Source: Nemertoderma westbladi
Taxonomy: Eukaryota; Xenacoelomorpha; Nemertodermatida; Nemertodermatidae
Length of the DNA stretch: 64,000 bases
Direction: 5' to 3'
Assembly: GCA_032718475.1 (NCBI GenBank)
Contig: JAUCBJ010005809.1
Span: 35,228-99,227 of the forward strand
Shown here: piece after piece, positions 37,354-48,900 of the stretch
Layout of the letters: the number at the start of each line of letters is the position of its first letter
Numbering within the stretch: the stretch's first letter is position 1
Notes under the pieces: model-generated
The model's database searches: none
What the model saw: the letters and a program-made list of their open reading frames with translations, nothing else
What the model was told of the DNA's origin: nothing
Translations under genes and position numbers: made by a program

Positions 37354-37625
37354 AATATTAGCTGGAGACAACACGTGACAAACGCCGAGCTTTATGGTAC
37401 AATACCACCTGAATCAACCACCCTCCGTGAACGCATATTAAGATTCAGTGGGCACTGCTGGCGAAGTAAAGACGAGGTCATACCAGATCTACTTTTCTCG
37501 CAACCAACATAGGCATTCCAATTCCCTTGGACACCGGCTATAACATTTAGACCAACTTGAAAGGAAAAATTACAACAACCGTGGAGAATCGGATCGGGAA
37601 GCCTGGAAGCCTAATGGTGGTGCCG
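37354..37625 (+). mobile_element. Non-LTR retrotransposon remnant (extreme C-terminus of reverse transcriptase ORF)
   Basis: The plus frame reads NISWRQHVTNAELYGTIPP, LRERILRFSGHCWRSKDEV and PDLLFSQPT before a stop at 37510, then loses frame. The pattern 'W-r-x-x-x-T-N-x-x-L-Y-G-x-x-P' plus 'R-x-L-R-F-x-G-H-C-x-R' is the zinc-knuckle-like tail of the same broad class of element as at 46.8 and 60.9 kb, which has LRFAG(H/Q)CFRRED. It is too diverged to be a copy of those. Nothing of the catalytic domain remains. Confidence 0.7.
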
Positions 37626-38703
37626 ATAAATGATAGATAATACAATATAATTCATTTCCTAATTTCCACTGCCAGAGTTCGTTCAACTTAATAAATAGTA
37701 ATAGTATTTAGTAATATACATAGCCAGCACACTACGTTTTGTGGTATTGGTGTTATTGATTGACTAGGGTTTGTATCTGGTTGATTTGGATTACTTCTTG
37801 GATCCGAGTTTTATCAATCTAGTAATAGATAGATTGTTGTGGACAAGGGTAGTTAGCGGGAGTTTAATTATAAGCAAGCCTGTGGCTACCGGCAGTTAAT
37901 TTAACCTCAAGGCCTTCTAATTTGTCACACACAAGTGAAGAATACCCTTGGGTGTTTTCCCTTTGTATAAAATAAGTAATTTGTCAAAACAGTCTTAATG
38001 ATTCTGGTATATGAAAGATCATATACCATATAAGATCAGCATTTGGAGCATTAAGGCGATACCTTGATCAGCATTAGGAGCATTACGGCGATGGACGTCT
38101 AGGGTTCAAAGACTTGACCTTTAATTAGAATGATACACCATAAATTAGTTGGGATGACCGAATTCCGATTTACACTGAAATGTTGTAGGACTAACTAAGT
38201 ATCTCTACTCCTTGGATCACCAGAGGTAGCTTTACCTGTTAATGCCAAGAAAATCGTTCAACCAATACGTTTGATGGACACCAATTATTTGCTACATTAT
38301 GACTGACTGCCCGACTGACTCATATAATATATTGGACTGCCTGTTGGGTAATCGGGTTACAATACAATGGTCCCATATTCGAAATTTATCAACCGCAAAC
38401 TGTAGGCGTCCCGCCGGGTATGAAATAATAAGGTCCCGGCAGGTGCCAAATGAGTTGCGCGAACGGCCTGCCACATACGATTCACCAGCCTGCAGGGATG
38501 TATAATAACTTCGGCAAGGGTTCCCAACAAACCGCAGCGGAACGAGAATAAATTGCGGCAATAAAAATAGCAGATTACCTTATAATTTTAGGAGGTATAT
38601 TTTCGAAGTTGGTCGTGCAAAAAGTGAGGTGCCCATGCCCACAACGCAACGCGGTTAAAAAATCCCTAACTATGAGTATTTCAAGTTACATTTTCTAGAC
38701 AGA
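37626..38703. other. Unassigned DNA
   Basis: About 1.1 kb. Overlapping opposite-strand ORFs at 38292-38561 lie in a GC-richer patch and show no domain. Confidence 0.4.
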
Positions 38704-38915
38704 GGGGGGCGGGGAAACTGGACTCAAATCCCATTTTGGCGACTTAATATCTCGCCTCAATGTTAAATTATCAATTTAGAGGTGGAGCTGGTGACAGTGG
38801 CACGTTATTCTAACCAAAACAATAAATGAAAACCAATAGAACATGTTACAATTTTATTTTTGAAAGGAATCAACTGTTATTTGCGTCGAATTTCCCCAGA
38901 GTAATTAATTTTATT
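38704..38915 (-). repeat. Dispersed inverted-repeat element, copy 2
   Basis: Reverse-orientation relative of 4216-4435. It begins GGGGCGGGGAAACTGGACTCAAATCC, which supplies the terminal inverted repeat missing from the right end of the first copy, and contains CACGTTATTCTAACCAAAACAATAAA. The far end (near 38915) lacks the terminal repeat. Confidence 0.7.
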
Positions 38916-40879
38916 ATGTAGAAAGTATCCCCTATCTGAATCTTTCATGTTTAGAGGGTGAATGATTTATAAGCTCCCTCCCAAACCCTTTTCGCTTTAT
39001 TTAAAACTAGCCCATTATGACCCAGCAATTCCAGTACTAAAAATTTGCCACACATAAAGTTGAGGCTTAATTAACAATAAATAATTAATGTACTGTATAG
39101 CATTCCATATGGAATATTCTATAACAATTGAAAAATAATTAAATTAAATTTCATCACCTTATATAAATCACTTATCAAGAAATATTGACATTGTCATCGC
39201 ATCTCAATTCAAGTGACCAACAAACACGTTGCCGCCAATCTAAGTTCCTTGGACCTATAGATTGTTCAACCATTCTCCATCAGAACATGGAATTTAACAC
39301 ATTGATGTTGATGACAAGAGTCTCAACCCCAACTTGGAATATACAGGACAATCTATTTTAATACTATGGGATAGCTAATTATTATTTGTTCAATAATAAG
39401 TCAGTTAGCCAGTTTGTTAGGAGCCCGCTCGACAGGCGGGATACTTGCTGTAAAAATCTGCGGGATACTTACTGTAAAAATCTCAGGATATATAACACTG
39501 ACTGACTGACTGACTGACTGACTGACTGACTGACTGACTGATAATTATTCACGTTCAGGCACTTCTTGCCTGGCGATTTTGTTGAAATTTTACAAGTAAA
39601 TTGCTTTGGTGGTTCATAATCGCGTTACAAAATATCAGATCGATTCTATGTGTGGTATTCGATATATTTCGTTTTTTGAAATTATTTTGTGGCGAAATTA
39701 AAAGCAATGGTTTTAAAGTAACAACTCCTGCCTGAGCTGCTGCAGCAGCTAGCTGTGTAGGAATGGTTGAGAGCAGGGCTGCCTGAGATAGAATTCCATC
39801 CAGACCATCAAGGCAGAATTTATTGATTTCTTGACCCTCCTGCTGCTGGCTGAGTCTACACATCCTTTATCAGCTCTCAGGGATAGACAGAAAATAGTTG
39901 CGTTGTCAATAAACAAAATAAATTATACCACTGCAGTAAGATTATATTATTATTCCACGAATCATTGGGCAGATTATTTTATATAGGATATATGTAGAAT
40001 GTTCTTAAAAATAATATTCTAATTTTTTTATTATATAGGATTAGCATCATTTTTTAGCTGAAGCATTAATAGTGTAAATTAATTTAATTATATTTTAATA
40101 CCATTACTACATTGGCATACTGTAAGATAAGTTTAACATTTCTTACAAATAGTGGTGCGAGCAAAAAACTCAAATCACGCAAATTTAAAAGAACCGGGTG
40201 TGTTGTCATAGCAAAGTTTCATTTTTTATTATGTGGGACGAGCCACAAAGTCAGCTAGCCTCACGCCTTACAGTTTAGACAATTGTTTAGTTTACTTACT
40301 GCTGACTGACATAGTTCTTTGTAATAGTCTTGGCTATGATTCTTCCCCCGGGCTCCTTCCAGCCAGCTTGCTGGCTTTCTAGTTAGTTATAATGATATTA
40401 GCAATGCTAACTAACATATTATTAATTCCTTCGAACTGTAATTCTCAGTCTGACTTCGGAACACTTAAAATTATTTTACATTTGTTATTTTGTATTGTTA
40501 TTTTCTTCAATATCAACTTGATTTTAAATTCTAATATTTTAAATATTGTTATATCATACTCAAATACCACATTTAAATATATGTATTGTAAAGCACTTGT
40601 AATGAATCCCAGATTGTAAATATATGTGTAAAAAGCACATGTAATGCCATATTGTAAAAAATTCATATTCGAATTGCCGAATTAATTTTAAAACCTCTTT
40701 GAAATGTGTTACTTGCCCTAGGGGGGCGCCATCGACAATATTTTGCCCCCGGTGATGAAACCAACTTTAAGTGCCACTTTCATCGACCGGTTGAACATTC
40801 AATTGTTTTCTTCCTCCGGGAATTGTCATAGGATAAAAAAACAAGGAATAATCGAGAGCAGATAGGCTGGGCAATATAA
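38916..40879. other. Unassigned DNA with two simple repeats
   Basis: A 24-bp unit (GCGGGATACTTGCTGTAAAA...) is duplicated at 39436-39483, and (ACTG)n runs at 39498-39541 for about 11 copies. A 102-codon minus-strand ORF at 39555-39863 has an Ala/Gln-rich start and no recognisable domain. Otherwise AT-rich and featureless. Confidence 0.45.
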
Positions 40880-41192
40880 TAATTAGTTACACGGTTTACG
40901 TGTTTATTCGCTCCCTACACTGTCATATAGATATAATAATTAGTTACACGGTTTACGTGTTTATTCGCTCCCTACACTGTCATATAGATATAATAATTAG
41001 TTACACGGTTTACGTGTTTATTCGCTCCCTACACTGTCATATAGATTATTTTATTCGCTCCCTACACTGTCATATAGATTATTTTATTCGCTCCCTACAC
41101 TGTCATATAGATTATTTTATTGGCTCCCTACACTGTCATATAGATTATTTTATTCGCTCCCTACACTGTCATATAGATTATTTTATTGGCTC
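40880..41192. repeat. Two-period minisatellite (57 bp then 33 bp)
   Basis: TTATTCGCTCCCTACACTGT is spaced 57 bases apart three times (40904, 40961, 41018), each followed by a TATAATAATTAGTTACACGG segment. It is then repeated at 33-base spacing five or six more times with that segment deleted and TTATT in its place. The array shows a deletion within a unit followed by amplification of the shorter form. Confidence 0.93.
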
Positions 41193-43254
41193 TTGACGGA
41201 GCAGGTGGAGCCTTTGACTATCGATCTCTCCTATCCAGCACTTGACAGCTACAAAGATTGTTGGCGAGCAACTCGGTAACATGCGATATTATATTATTTC
41301 CCCGGAAACCTCAAGGAACGACGGTATATTTATTGATATTGCCTTGTAAGGAACACGCCATGTTCAGCTAAGCGAAGCTTTCTCTCAAATTATTGATCTT
41401 TCTGGTTTCGCTGTGAATTACAATATAATATTGTTCATCGTGTGGCTGGCTGTTGTGTCCGCGTTATATATGTAGAGTATATAGCCTATGTATGTTACGT
41501 ACTCGTAACAGGTACAGGGATTCTACAGCATCTTAGTAATGTTCTTTAAACAACCTATGAGCCCAGACATGCCGACGCTACCATCATGAAAAATATTGAA
41601 CTTTATTCTTCAGCGATATTGTCTTGCACTTTCGAGTAATTTATCACTACTAACGCATGCGATTTAGACATTTAGAATATTGAAAATAAAACACAACAGA
41701 GATAAGTAATATGAATTATTACATGAATTTTACAATGTAAACAATTATTATCTATAATACATTGAATTCGTGTGTAACTTTACTGTCAATGGTCACTTCA
41801 TATTTACCGAAATTTGTACAAAAAAATACAACATATACATATACATACATATACATGTATATTTATTTATATAGTAGTAAAGGCATTGGGAGATAATTCA
41901 TTATAATATAGTGGAAGCCGATAGTGAAGCCCCAAAACACACGTTATCCATATACAACACACCTGCTGCATGTGCAGCTTGCAGAAGGACGGAACTTCGT
42001 GAAACAGGAGAAAGTTTTTTCAACATGGTGTTGGTGTTGGTACTGATGGAAAGCTGGCCATGCAAGGATTCCAAATATGGAAGGTTCATTTAAAAATAGC
42101 TGAGATATGGAAGTTCGAGAGATTAATGGTTTTCCTTCTGCGCGAGGCAACCTTATTATATTTAATAAAAACACCAGATTCTGGTTTATGTATTTATATA
42201 TCTTAACGATATATAAAGAATGTAATTATTTGTTGTAATGTAATATTTTTGTATGAAGATACTCTGTTTATTGTTTATTTATAATATTGCTCGTTTGTCC
42301 TTAACCTGTTCAGACTGCAATAATTCCGTTTCTTGAATATAATATGTATGCTTTTGTACTTTCGCCTTTACTTGTCTCTTTGTAATAATTAATTAGTTTG
42401 TTTGTCTTTCATATACCATGAACTCATCATCATTATTCGAATTTATGTCTTGGTATATTGTCTGTTTGTTCTGTTTTTGTTCATTTTGTAAATTCTGTTC
42501 TTGATTCTCGTACCGAACGCTATTTATTTCTGATATCATTCTATTTATCCAAGTACTTCCAACTTCCGGTTTATGTTATATGTTCATTTTGTTAACTGAT
42601 TATGTTCCTGATTCTCGTTTTTATTCTATTCATTCATACTATTCATCTATTTTGTGCTATTATATCTTCATGAGGACTACTGTAGGTTTGTTAATGTTTC
42701 TACTTTGTGTTTCTTGTTTTTTTTTTAGTTTATAAATTCATACATACATATGAATAGCTATATATTTACTGTACTTGTGTTAGCGTAGTGGTATTGATTG
42801 CATTGTTCCCCAGCTCTTATGAGATAAAATATAATGTTCCAGAATTATCTAGTGATAAATAAAAGAATAAAATAGCCTCGCGCAGATGCATTCCATGCAA
42901 CGACCGAAGGGCTATTTTTCAACAAAGTTATAATAGTGTTGCAATGTTGGCATGGCCAGCTTTCTAACAGAACCAACAAATCACTAATTTTAAAGAATAA
43001 CTGCGGTCTAAGTGGTGAAATATCGACGGAGACACTTTTTTCAAAAACATGTAGTTAAAGATTGAGGGAGCGAAAATATAAATTCTAGCTCACCGAGTAA
43101 GGTGGAGAGAGGTCAAGCTATCGCTGTTTCAAATTTTTTACAATCTCATAAAAAATTTATGGGGGGATGTTCCGTGTACGACACTATATTCTGATTATTG
43201 ATAGTAACAATGTGTTGGCAAGCTGTATTTTTCGAGGTGTTTTGTTATTATACA
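41193..43254. other. Unassigned AT-rich DNA
   Basis: About 2 kb. Overlapping ORFs on both strands at 41901-42174 are mutually exclusive and lack domains. The remainder is AT-rich with ATACAT microsatellite character near 41830-41860. Confidence 0.45.
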
Positions 43255-43614
43255 TTTTATTATAAGAAGGGATCTAGGGGAAAATGGCAGCTGTCTTTGA
43301 AATTAATACTCCATATCTCAAGAACCTGTGGCCTAGTGGTTGTAGTCTCGGCTTCCGCCTCGAGGTCCCAGGTTCGAATCCGACACCACGCTGATGAGAC
43401 CCAGTAAGGTCGAAACGCGTACGTGGTTTGGAGAGATATGAGATATTAATTTCAAGAAAAATTACGCGATTCCTAAATTTGTACACTACCCGGTTAAAAA
43501 GTACGCATGTGATGGGATTAGTCCTACAATTGCGCCAATAAAAGATAAGTTATTTTCGGTAAAATAAACTTATCATTCGAGGTTAAGACCCCTAGATCCC
43601 TTCTTATAATAAAA
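43255..43614. mobile_element. 360-bp element: tRNA-like SINE core inside nested terminal inverted repeats
   Basis: 43255-43280 and 43589-43614 are an exact 26-bp inverted repeat containing AAGAAGGGATCTAGGGG. A second, imperfect inverted pair lies inside (TTGAAATTAATA near 43299 against TATTAATTTCAA near 43443, with CATATCTC against GAGATATG). The centre has TGGCCTAGTGG (box A, about 43330) and GGTTCGAATCC (box B, about 43371), then CTGATGAGACCCAGTAAGGTCGAAAC, a conserved-looking SINE body. A possible TA duplication flanks the outer repeat. It looks like a SINE captured by a MITE, or a SINE-derived element that acquired terminal repeats. Confidence 0.75.
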
Positions 43615-44638
43615 AAACTATATTCTGGGAGTTGGAGTATTAGGAATCGCTCTAAGTACGTTGTATTTTGTATTGGGCTGTGCATTAATGTTTGAGGGAA
43701 ATGTTAATTATATGGTATCATTGAGTGTTACGAATGAAATAAAGGAATCTATATTAGGAACATTTCACTATGAATAAATTTATTACAAAATAATTTTATA
43801 ACGTCATTAAAATTTATAATATTTTAATATTATCATTTATGATACGTTTCAGAGCATCGGCGAAGTTTCCAACGGTCAGAATCACTGCGCTGCGCTGCAA
43901 ACAAATTCCACTGGAGAGTGAAAAAGGATTCCTTCAAACGTGGAATACGAAGCAATTAAACACCGATAGGACCCTCATTAACCTACAACATCCCGACACA
44001 TACCCAATCAAACCGGGTTGCTTCACCCAATTAGTCCAAGTTCAAAGATAACATTTAACCGGACTGCGCTGCACCGGATGCGTTCGCAGTCTAATAATCC
44101 AATAAATGCGAACGGCCTGCAACAGCCGGTTATATTTTATTATCTAAAAGTTGCCATCAAGATACGAACCAATGAAAGCGATATCGCCAACCCCATTATC
44201 TCCCCCATATAGACAATCTGAATGAACAACTATATACTACTCTGGAATGAGTTCTGATTGCGGACAATATTTTCATCGCTCTTTCTCACTTCGGATGGAC
44301 ATTGAGTAGATGCGGCACTTTAACCACAAAGCAACAACATATTGGAGGTTCAACACAAACTAGTAATCGATTCAGTGTGTACCCGATGTATTATCCACTC
44401 CATACTAATCCACATTTCCATATTGATCCCTTGCTTGCAATAACCTCACAGTAACACATTTCCATCGCTCACCCTTTCAAGTAATCCTAGTTGATGCTAA
44501 AACAATAAATTGACATACATAACACTTTCAGGAAGCAATAACTGCGCATTTATTAAAAACATTTCATTCAATTTGGGTGTTTAGGTGCCCACTCTCTAAT
44601 ATACGGGTATCATCACACATGATTATTGGCTTTATATT
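43615..44638. other. Upstream region of the glutamate receptor-like gene
   Basis: About 1 kb ahead of the receptor start codon. It should contain the promoter and 5' untranslated region. Short ORFs at 43839-44212 show no domain. No clear TATA box or repeat is seen. Confidence 0.45.
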
Positions 44639-45995
44639 ATGGAAACAATTATTTTTAAGTACATTTTATGTGTCATTGTTTATGTAATGTTCTGGGCTCC
44701 GAGTAATGCTAACGCCATTGACGATATTGAACCCACCACTGAGAAGAAAGCCTTTATTTCAGCAGACGGAGATATAACATTGGGAGGAGTATTCCCTATA
44801 CACGAATATAGTGGAGCGTCAACTAGTGGAGGAAACGGTTGTGTAGATAACTTCAATGAGGGTAGGGGAATACAGCGCTTACAGGCAATGTTGTTTGCTT
44901 TGAAAGAAATTAACAAAAATGATGACATCCTTGAAGGTGTTCACTTAGGATATCATATCATTGATTCCTGTGGGAGAGAAACCTATGCTTTGGAACAAGC
45001 GCTAGACTTTGTCCGATGGAGTATGAACCAGCACTCCTCCAATACAGAGTACAGCTGCTCCGGAGGTGCCCAACTCATAGAAAGGAACCAACCAAAACCG
45101 ATTGTGGCCGTCATTGGCGGCGCTTACACATCCGTCTCGGTTCAAATCGCCAATCTCCTCCGAATGTTCAAGATTACTCAAGTAAGCTACGCCTCTACCG
45201 GATCACAACTCAGCGAGAAACCGCGGTTCGAATATTTTGCGAGAACTGTCTCTCCGGACCAGTACCAAGCTGAGGTCTTGGTGGAAATAGCTAGAAGGTT
45301 CAACTGGACCTATGTGTCAACTATCGCATCAAAAGGCGACTATGGTGAGAAGGGTATTAAACAGTTTGAATTGAAAGCTCGTCTCTATAATATATGTATC
45401 GCACATTCAGAACCATTGATTGATACAAACACAATGGCAACCTATAGGGCTGCCCTCCTTCAATTGGATAAGAAGAAGAATGCGCGAGCTGTAATGATGT
45501 TCTTACGTATGGAAGATGCTCGAGGCATCTTACAGGCAACAAAGGATCTCAATCTAGAAGGCAGATTTATCTATATAGCTGCTGATGGATGGGGTAAAAC
45601 AAAACAGGTTGTCAATGATCTTAATTACATCGCTGAAGGTTCGCTAACAATCGAGTTCCCATCGGCACCGATAGCTGATTTCGATAATTACTACACGAAC
45701 CTGAGGCCGCCACAAAATCGATTCTTTGATGAATTCTGGGAGAAAAAATTCAATTGCTCCTTGCAGGTGTCTGCCATCCGTAGGCTGTGCACCGGAAATG
45801 AAACTCTGAAAGATAACTACAAGGCAGACTCGAAGATACAAATGACTATATCAGCGGTACAGAGTGTTGCGAAGGCCCTGAATAATATGAGAAACGAAAA
45901 GTGCCCGGGGGATACTGGCAAATTGTGTAAGGCATTGTCGCAAATTCGAGGTGAAGAATTCTACAGGCCATACTTACTAAAAGTAGAATTTAATG
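44639..45995 (+). CDS. Receptor exon 1: signal peptide and almost the whole ligand-binding domain
   Basis: 452 codons plus one base. The ATG follows stops in this frame and opens a hydrophobic leader ending ...SNANA. The donor is ATG|GTGAGT; reading on would stop at 46022. Almost the entire bilobed domain sits in one exon. Residues equivalent to glutamate-pocket positions are mostly kept: R in GIQR, T in YASTGS, D in SPDQYQ, Y in GDYGE, D in AADGWG, K in DSKIQ. Confidence 0.92.
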
Positions 45996-48900
45996 GTGAG
46001 TTTATCTATACCAATTATAAGTAAATCATATAATGAGTACGTTTACATTTTAATATTAAGTAGTAGTGTTAGTATTCAAATAGTTTACAGATGAATATTG
46101 AGAATGTTTTCTATTTCTCAGATTCCCACGGCCATAAAGTAAAGTTCGATGAGAATGGAGATTATTTATCAGGTTACGAGATATTTAATTACAAAAAAGA
46201 TCCTACTGATGGCGTATACAAGGTGAGTTGTAATTAGAATAATTAAATTATTTGTTCATTAGGTGAAATCTGTATTACATGTTATGTTAAATATTACCTA
46301 TATGCTAATTAATCATTTATTTAAAAATCATTGCGGGTAGGTATGCATTATGCAAGGACCAAATTATGAAAATAAATTAAATAATTTATAATTTAATAAT
46401 TTATAATTTAATAATATTTATAATTTATAATTAATTGATCAATGTTCCTTCAATTCAACTCTATGTGCATTTATCAAAATCTTGAATTATTTATTTTATT
46501 ACTTTTATTAATAATTATCATTCTAACTTAATCCCTATATTTCAGTATATCAATGTTGGTAATTGGAGGGACCGTAGATTGGAAATGGATCCATCCAACA
46601 TAACATTCCATCCTCGAGTGTTCCACACCGATTGGGTTCACCATCCACGAACAGGGAGTTCGGAAGTCCCAATGTCTGTCTGCAGTACCCCCTGTAATCC
46701 AGGTCAAGCCAAGGTAAACAAATCGAATGGTTTATTGTATTTATTAGTTTTGGCACTACTACTACTACGATCGGCATACAGCATTGCAGCTGCATTATAT
46801 ATTTATATATTAAGAATGTTGTGCTGGCTTGTCGACAAAATTGCACCGCCACAACTCCCTATCACCAATGACATTTGCTAGATCATCCGCATCTTCAAGG
46901 CCAGTGTCCTTTAAGATGCGTCTCAAGAAAGTCATGGGCTGTCCACCATGCTTACTCACTCCATGAGGCTGCCAAAGCACAAGATTATGCACTGGCTGGT
47001 CCTCACGGCGAAAGCAATGTCCTGCAAAGCGGAGACGACTTTGTTCTAGTGCCAAGCTTGGGGGAACCAATGAGAAACCTCCAATGTTATATAGTGTCTG
47101 GTTGGAGAAGTGTGCATTGTACTTGACACAATGAACCCGGCGTAGCATTCTTGAGAATGTGCCATCTAAAGATTTGGTGTCCTCAGTAGTTAGGGCCCAG
47201 CATGGACTCCCATAGAGGAGTACTGGAACTACTGCTGCTCTAAATAATCGGACCTTAATTTTCCGATTAATTCTCTGTGACTTCCAAATCCTGGAAAGCC
47301 TATTCAACGCTGCCCATGCCTTTACCTTACGTATTCGAAGGTCCACCTGACTTCCGGATCTATGATCTCAGGTAACAGAAGTCGTCCACATGCTCTAGCA
47401 TACCATCCTTTGAGCTTATGCTCATCCGGTCAGAGACTTGCTGAAGACTTTCAAAGTTAACTGTCAAAATTTTGGTCTTTTTAGAGTTAATAAAAAGACC
47501 AACACTAGAAGCAGCCTGTTCTAATGAGCTGAGGAGCCGTTGGGCTCCCTCTAGTGATTCTGAGAGTACTCCTAAGTCATCAGCAAAGTCTAGATCAGTT
47601 AGGTACTTGGCAGGATTTCCTCGACTTCTGGAGCCAGTAGTTGGAGTTACCATCTCCCCATCATCATTATGATCATCTAAGGACATGCGTAGAACATAGT
47701 CAACCACAATTATGAACAAGAATGGCGCAAGTGCGTCTCCTTGGAGGACTCCCCATAATACTTCAAATGGTTCTGTGTCACCATCAACAGTAGACACAAA
47801 TGTTGTCGAACCATCGTATACTGATCTGATTGCTGCAATCAGATCAGTAGGGCGACCCAATATGTTAGAAATATTAAATCTCTAAAATAAATATTAAATG
47901 CCGATAGTATTGATACTAAAATATTGATTTATCACGTCAATACCTCATCAAAATTATTTAGCTAATTATTATATTAAGAATCACCATTAGAATACTCAGG
48001 CAATCATACCCAGGCGAGATAAATAATAAGCAAGCTGGCTTAATTAGTCTGGCACCTTCCACTAGTTCGTCTGTCCTATGCTATAGATGTAATTACCCAT
48101 TGCCAAGTAGTGCTGAGGTGGTTGGACTGGTTCCCAGCGCCAGCAGCTAGGCTAGGCAATAGCAAGCATGACAAGAAATGAAAGAGATGGAAGTATAGAG
48201 AGACGAGATGCATTTTGATAACTTAATTACGTTTAGATCAATTAAAAACACATTTCTTAAAGCAAATCACTTGAACTAATTAAAAACTATAATGGAATGG
48301 GATATGGGAATTACAGCTGTATAATTTTTAAGTATAATTATTTATATCTTATACTATAAAATAATTAATTCCCATTAAAATTCACGTTGAAAATGCTGTT
48401 CTTTACCCTAACCAACATAAATTAATTAATCACAAATTAATTAACTGAATTTGTCTTACCTTCTCGAAGGCCACACGAAAATTAAACTTTGAAAATTTTA
48501 AACTTTTTCCAAACAACATGTGTACCAATTTGGATAGATTTCATTAACGTTTAAAATTGGACACAACAGAACAACAGAACAAGAGAACAACAGAACAACA
48601 ATGCTATTACACTATTATGCATTAAATTTACAAATTTAGAAATTAATATAGAGAATTTAAATATCAAATTTCGCAGGTCAATTCAAACCCTACAATGTTA
48701 TATACAGTAGTACACAACAATGCTACAGTACGTCGGTGCCACTTTTCAAGTACAATACACACAATTCCAACTAGACACAATTTAATAGTAGAGATGTCCC
48801 ACTGGTTCTCCTTTTTTGAGACGCCTCATAAATGACTCTGGCCTTGAAGATGTGAATAATCTCGCGAAAGTCATGGGATAGGAAGTTAATAGCGGCATAA

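Noticed and set aside
39555-39863. 102-codon minus-strand ORF with Gln/Ala-rich start
   Set aside because: Could be an exon, but no domain or splice support; the C-terminal half is low in information.
41901-42174. Three overlapping ORFs on both strands
   Set aside because: They exclude each other and none has a domain.
43320-43395. Functional tRNA gene
   Set aside because: Boxes A and B are good, but the acceptor and anticodon stems do not close properly and the sequence continues into a SINE body.
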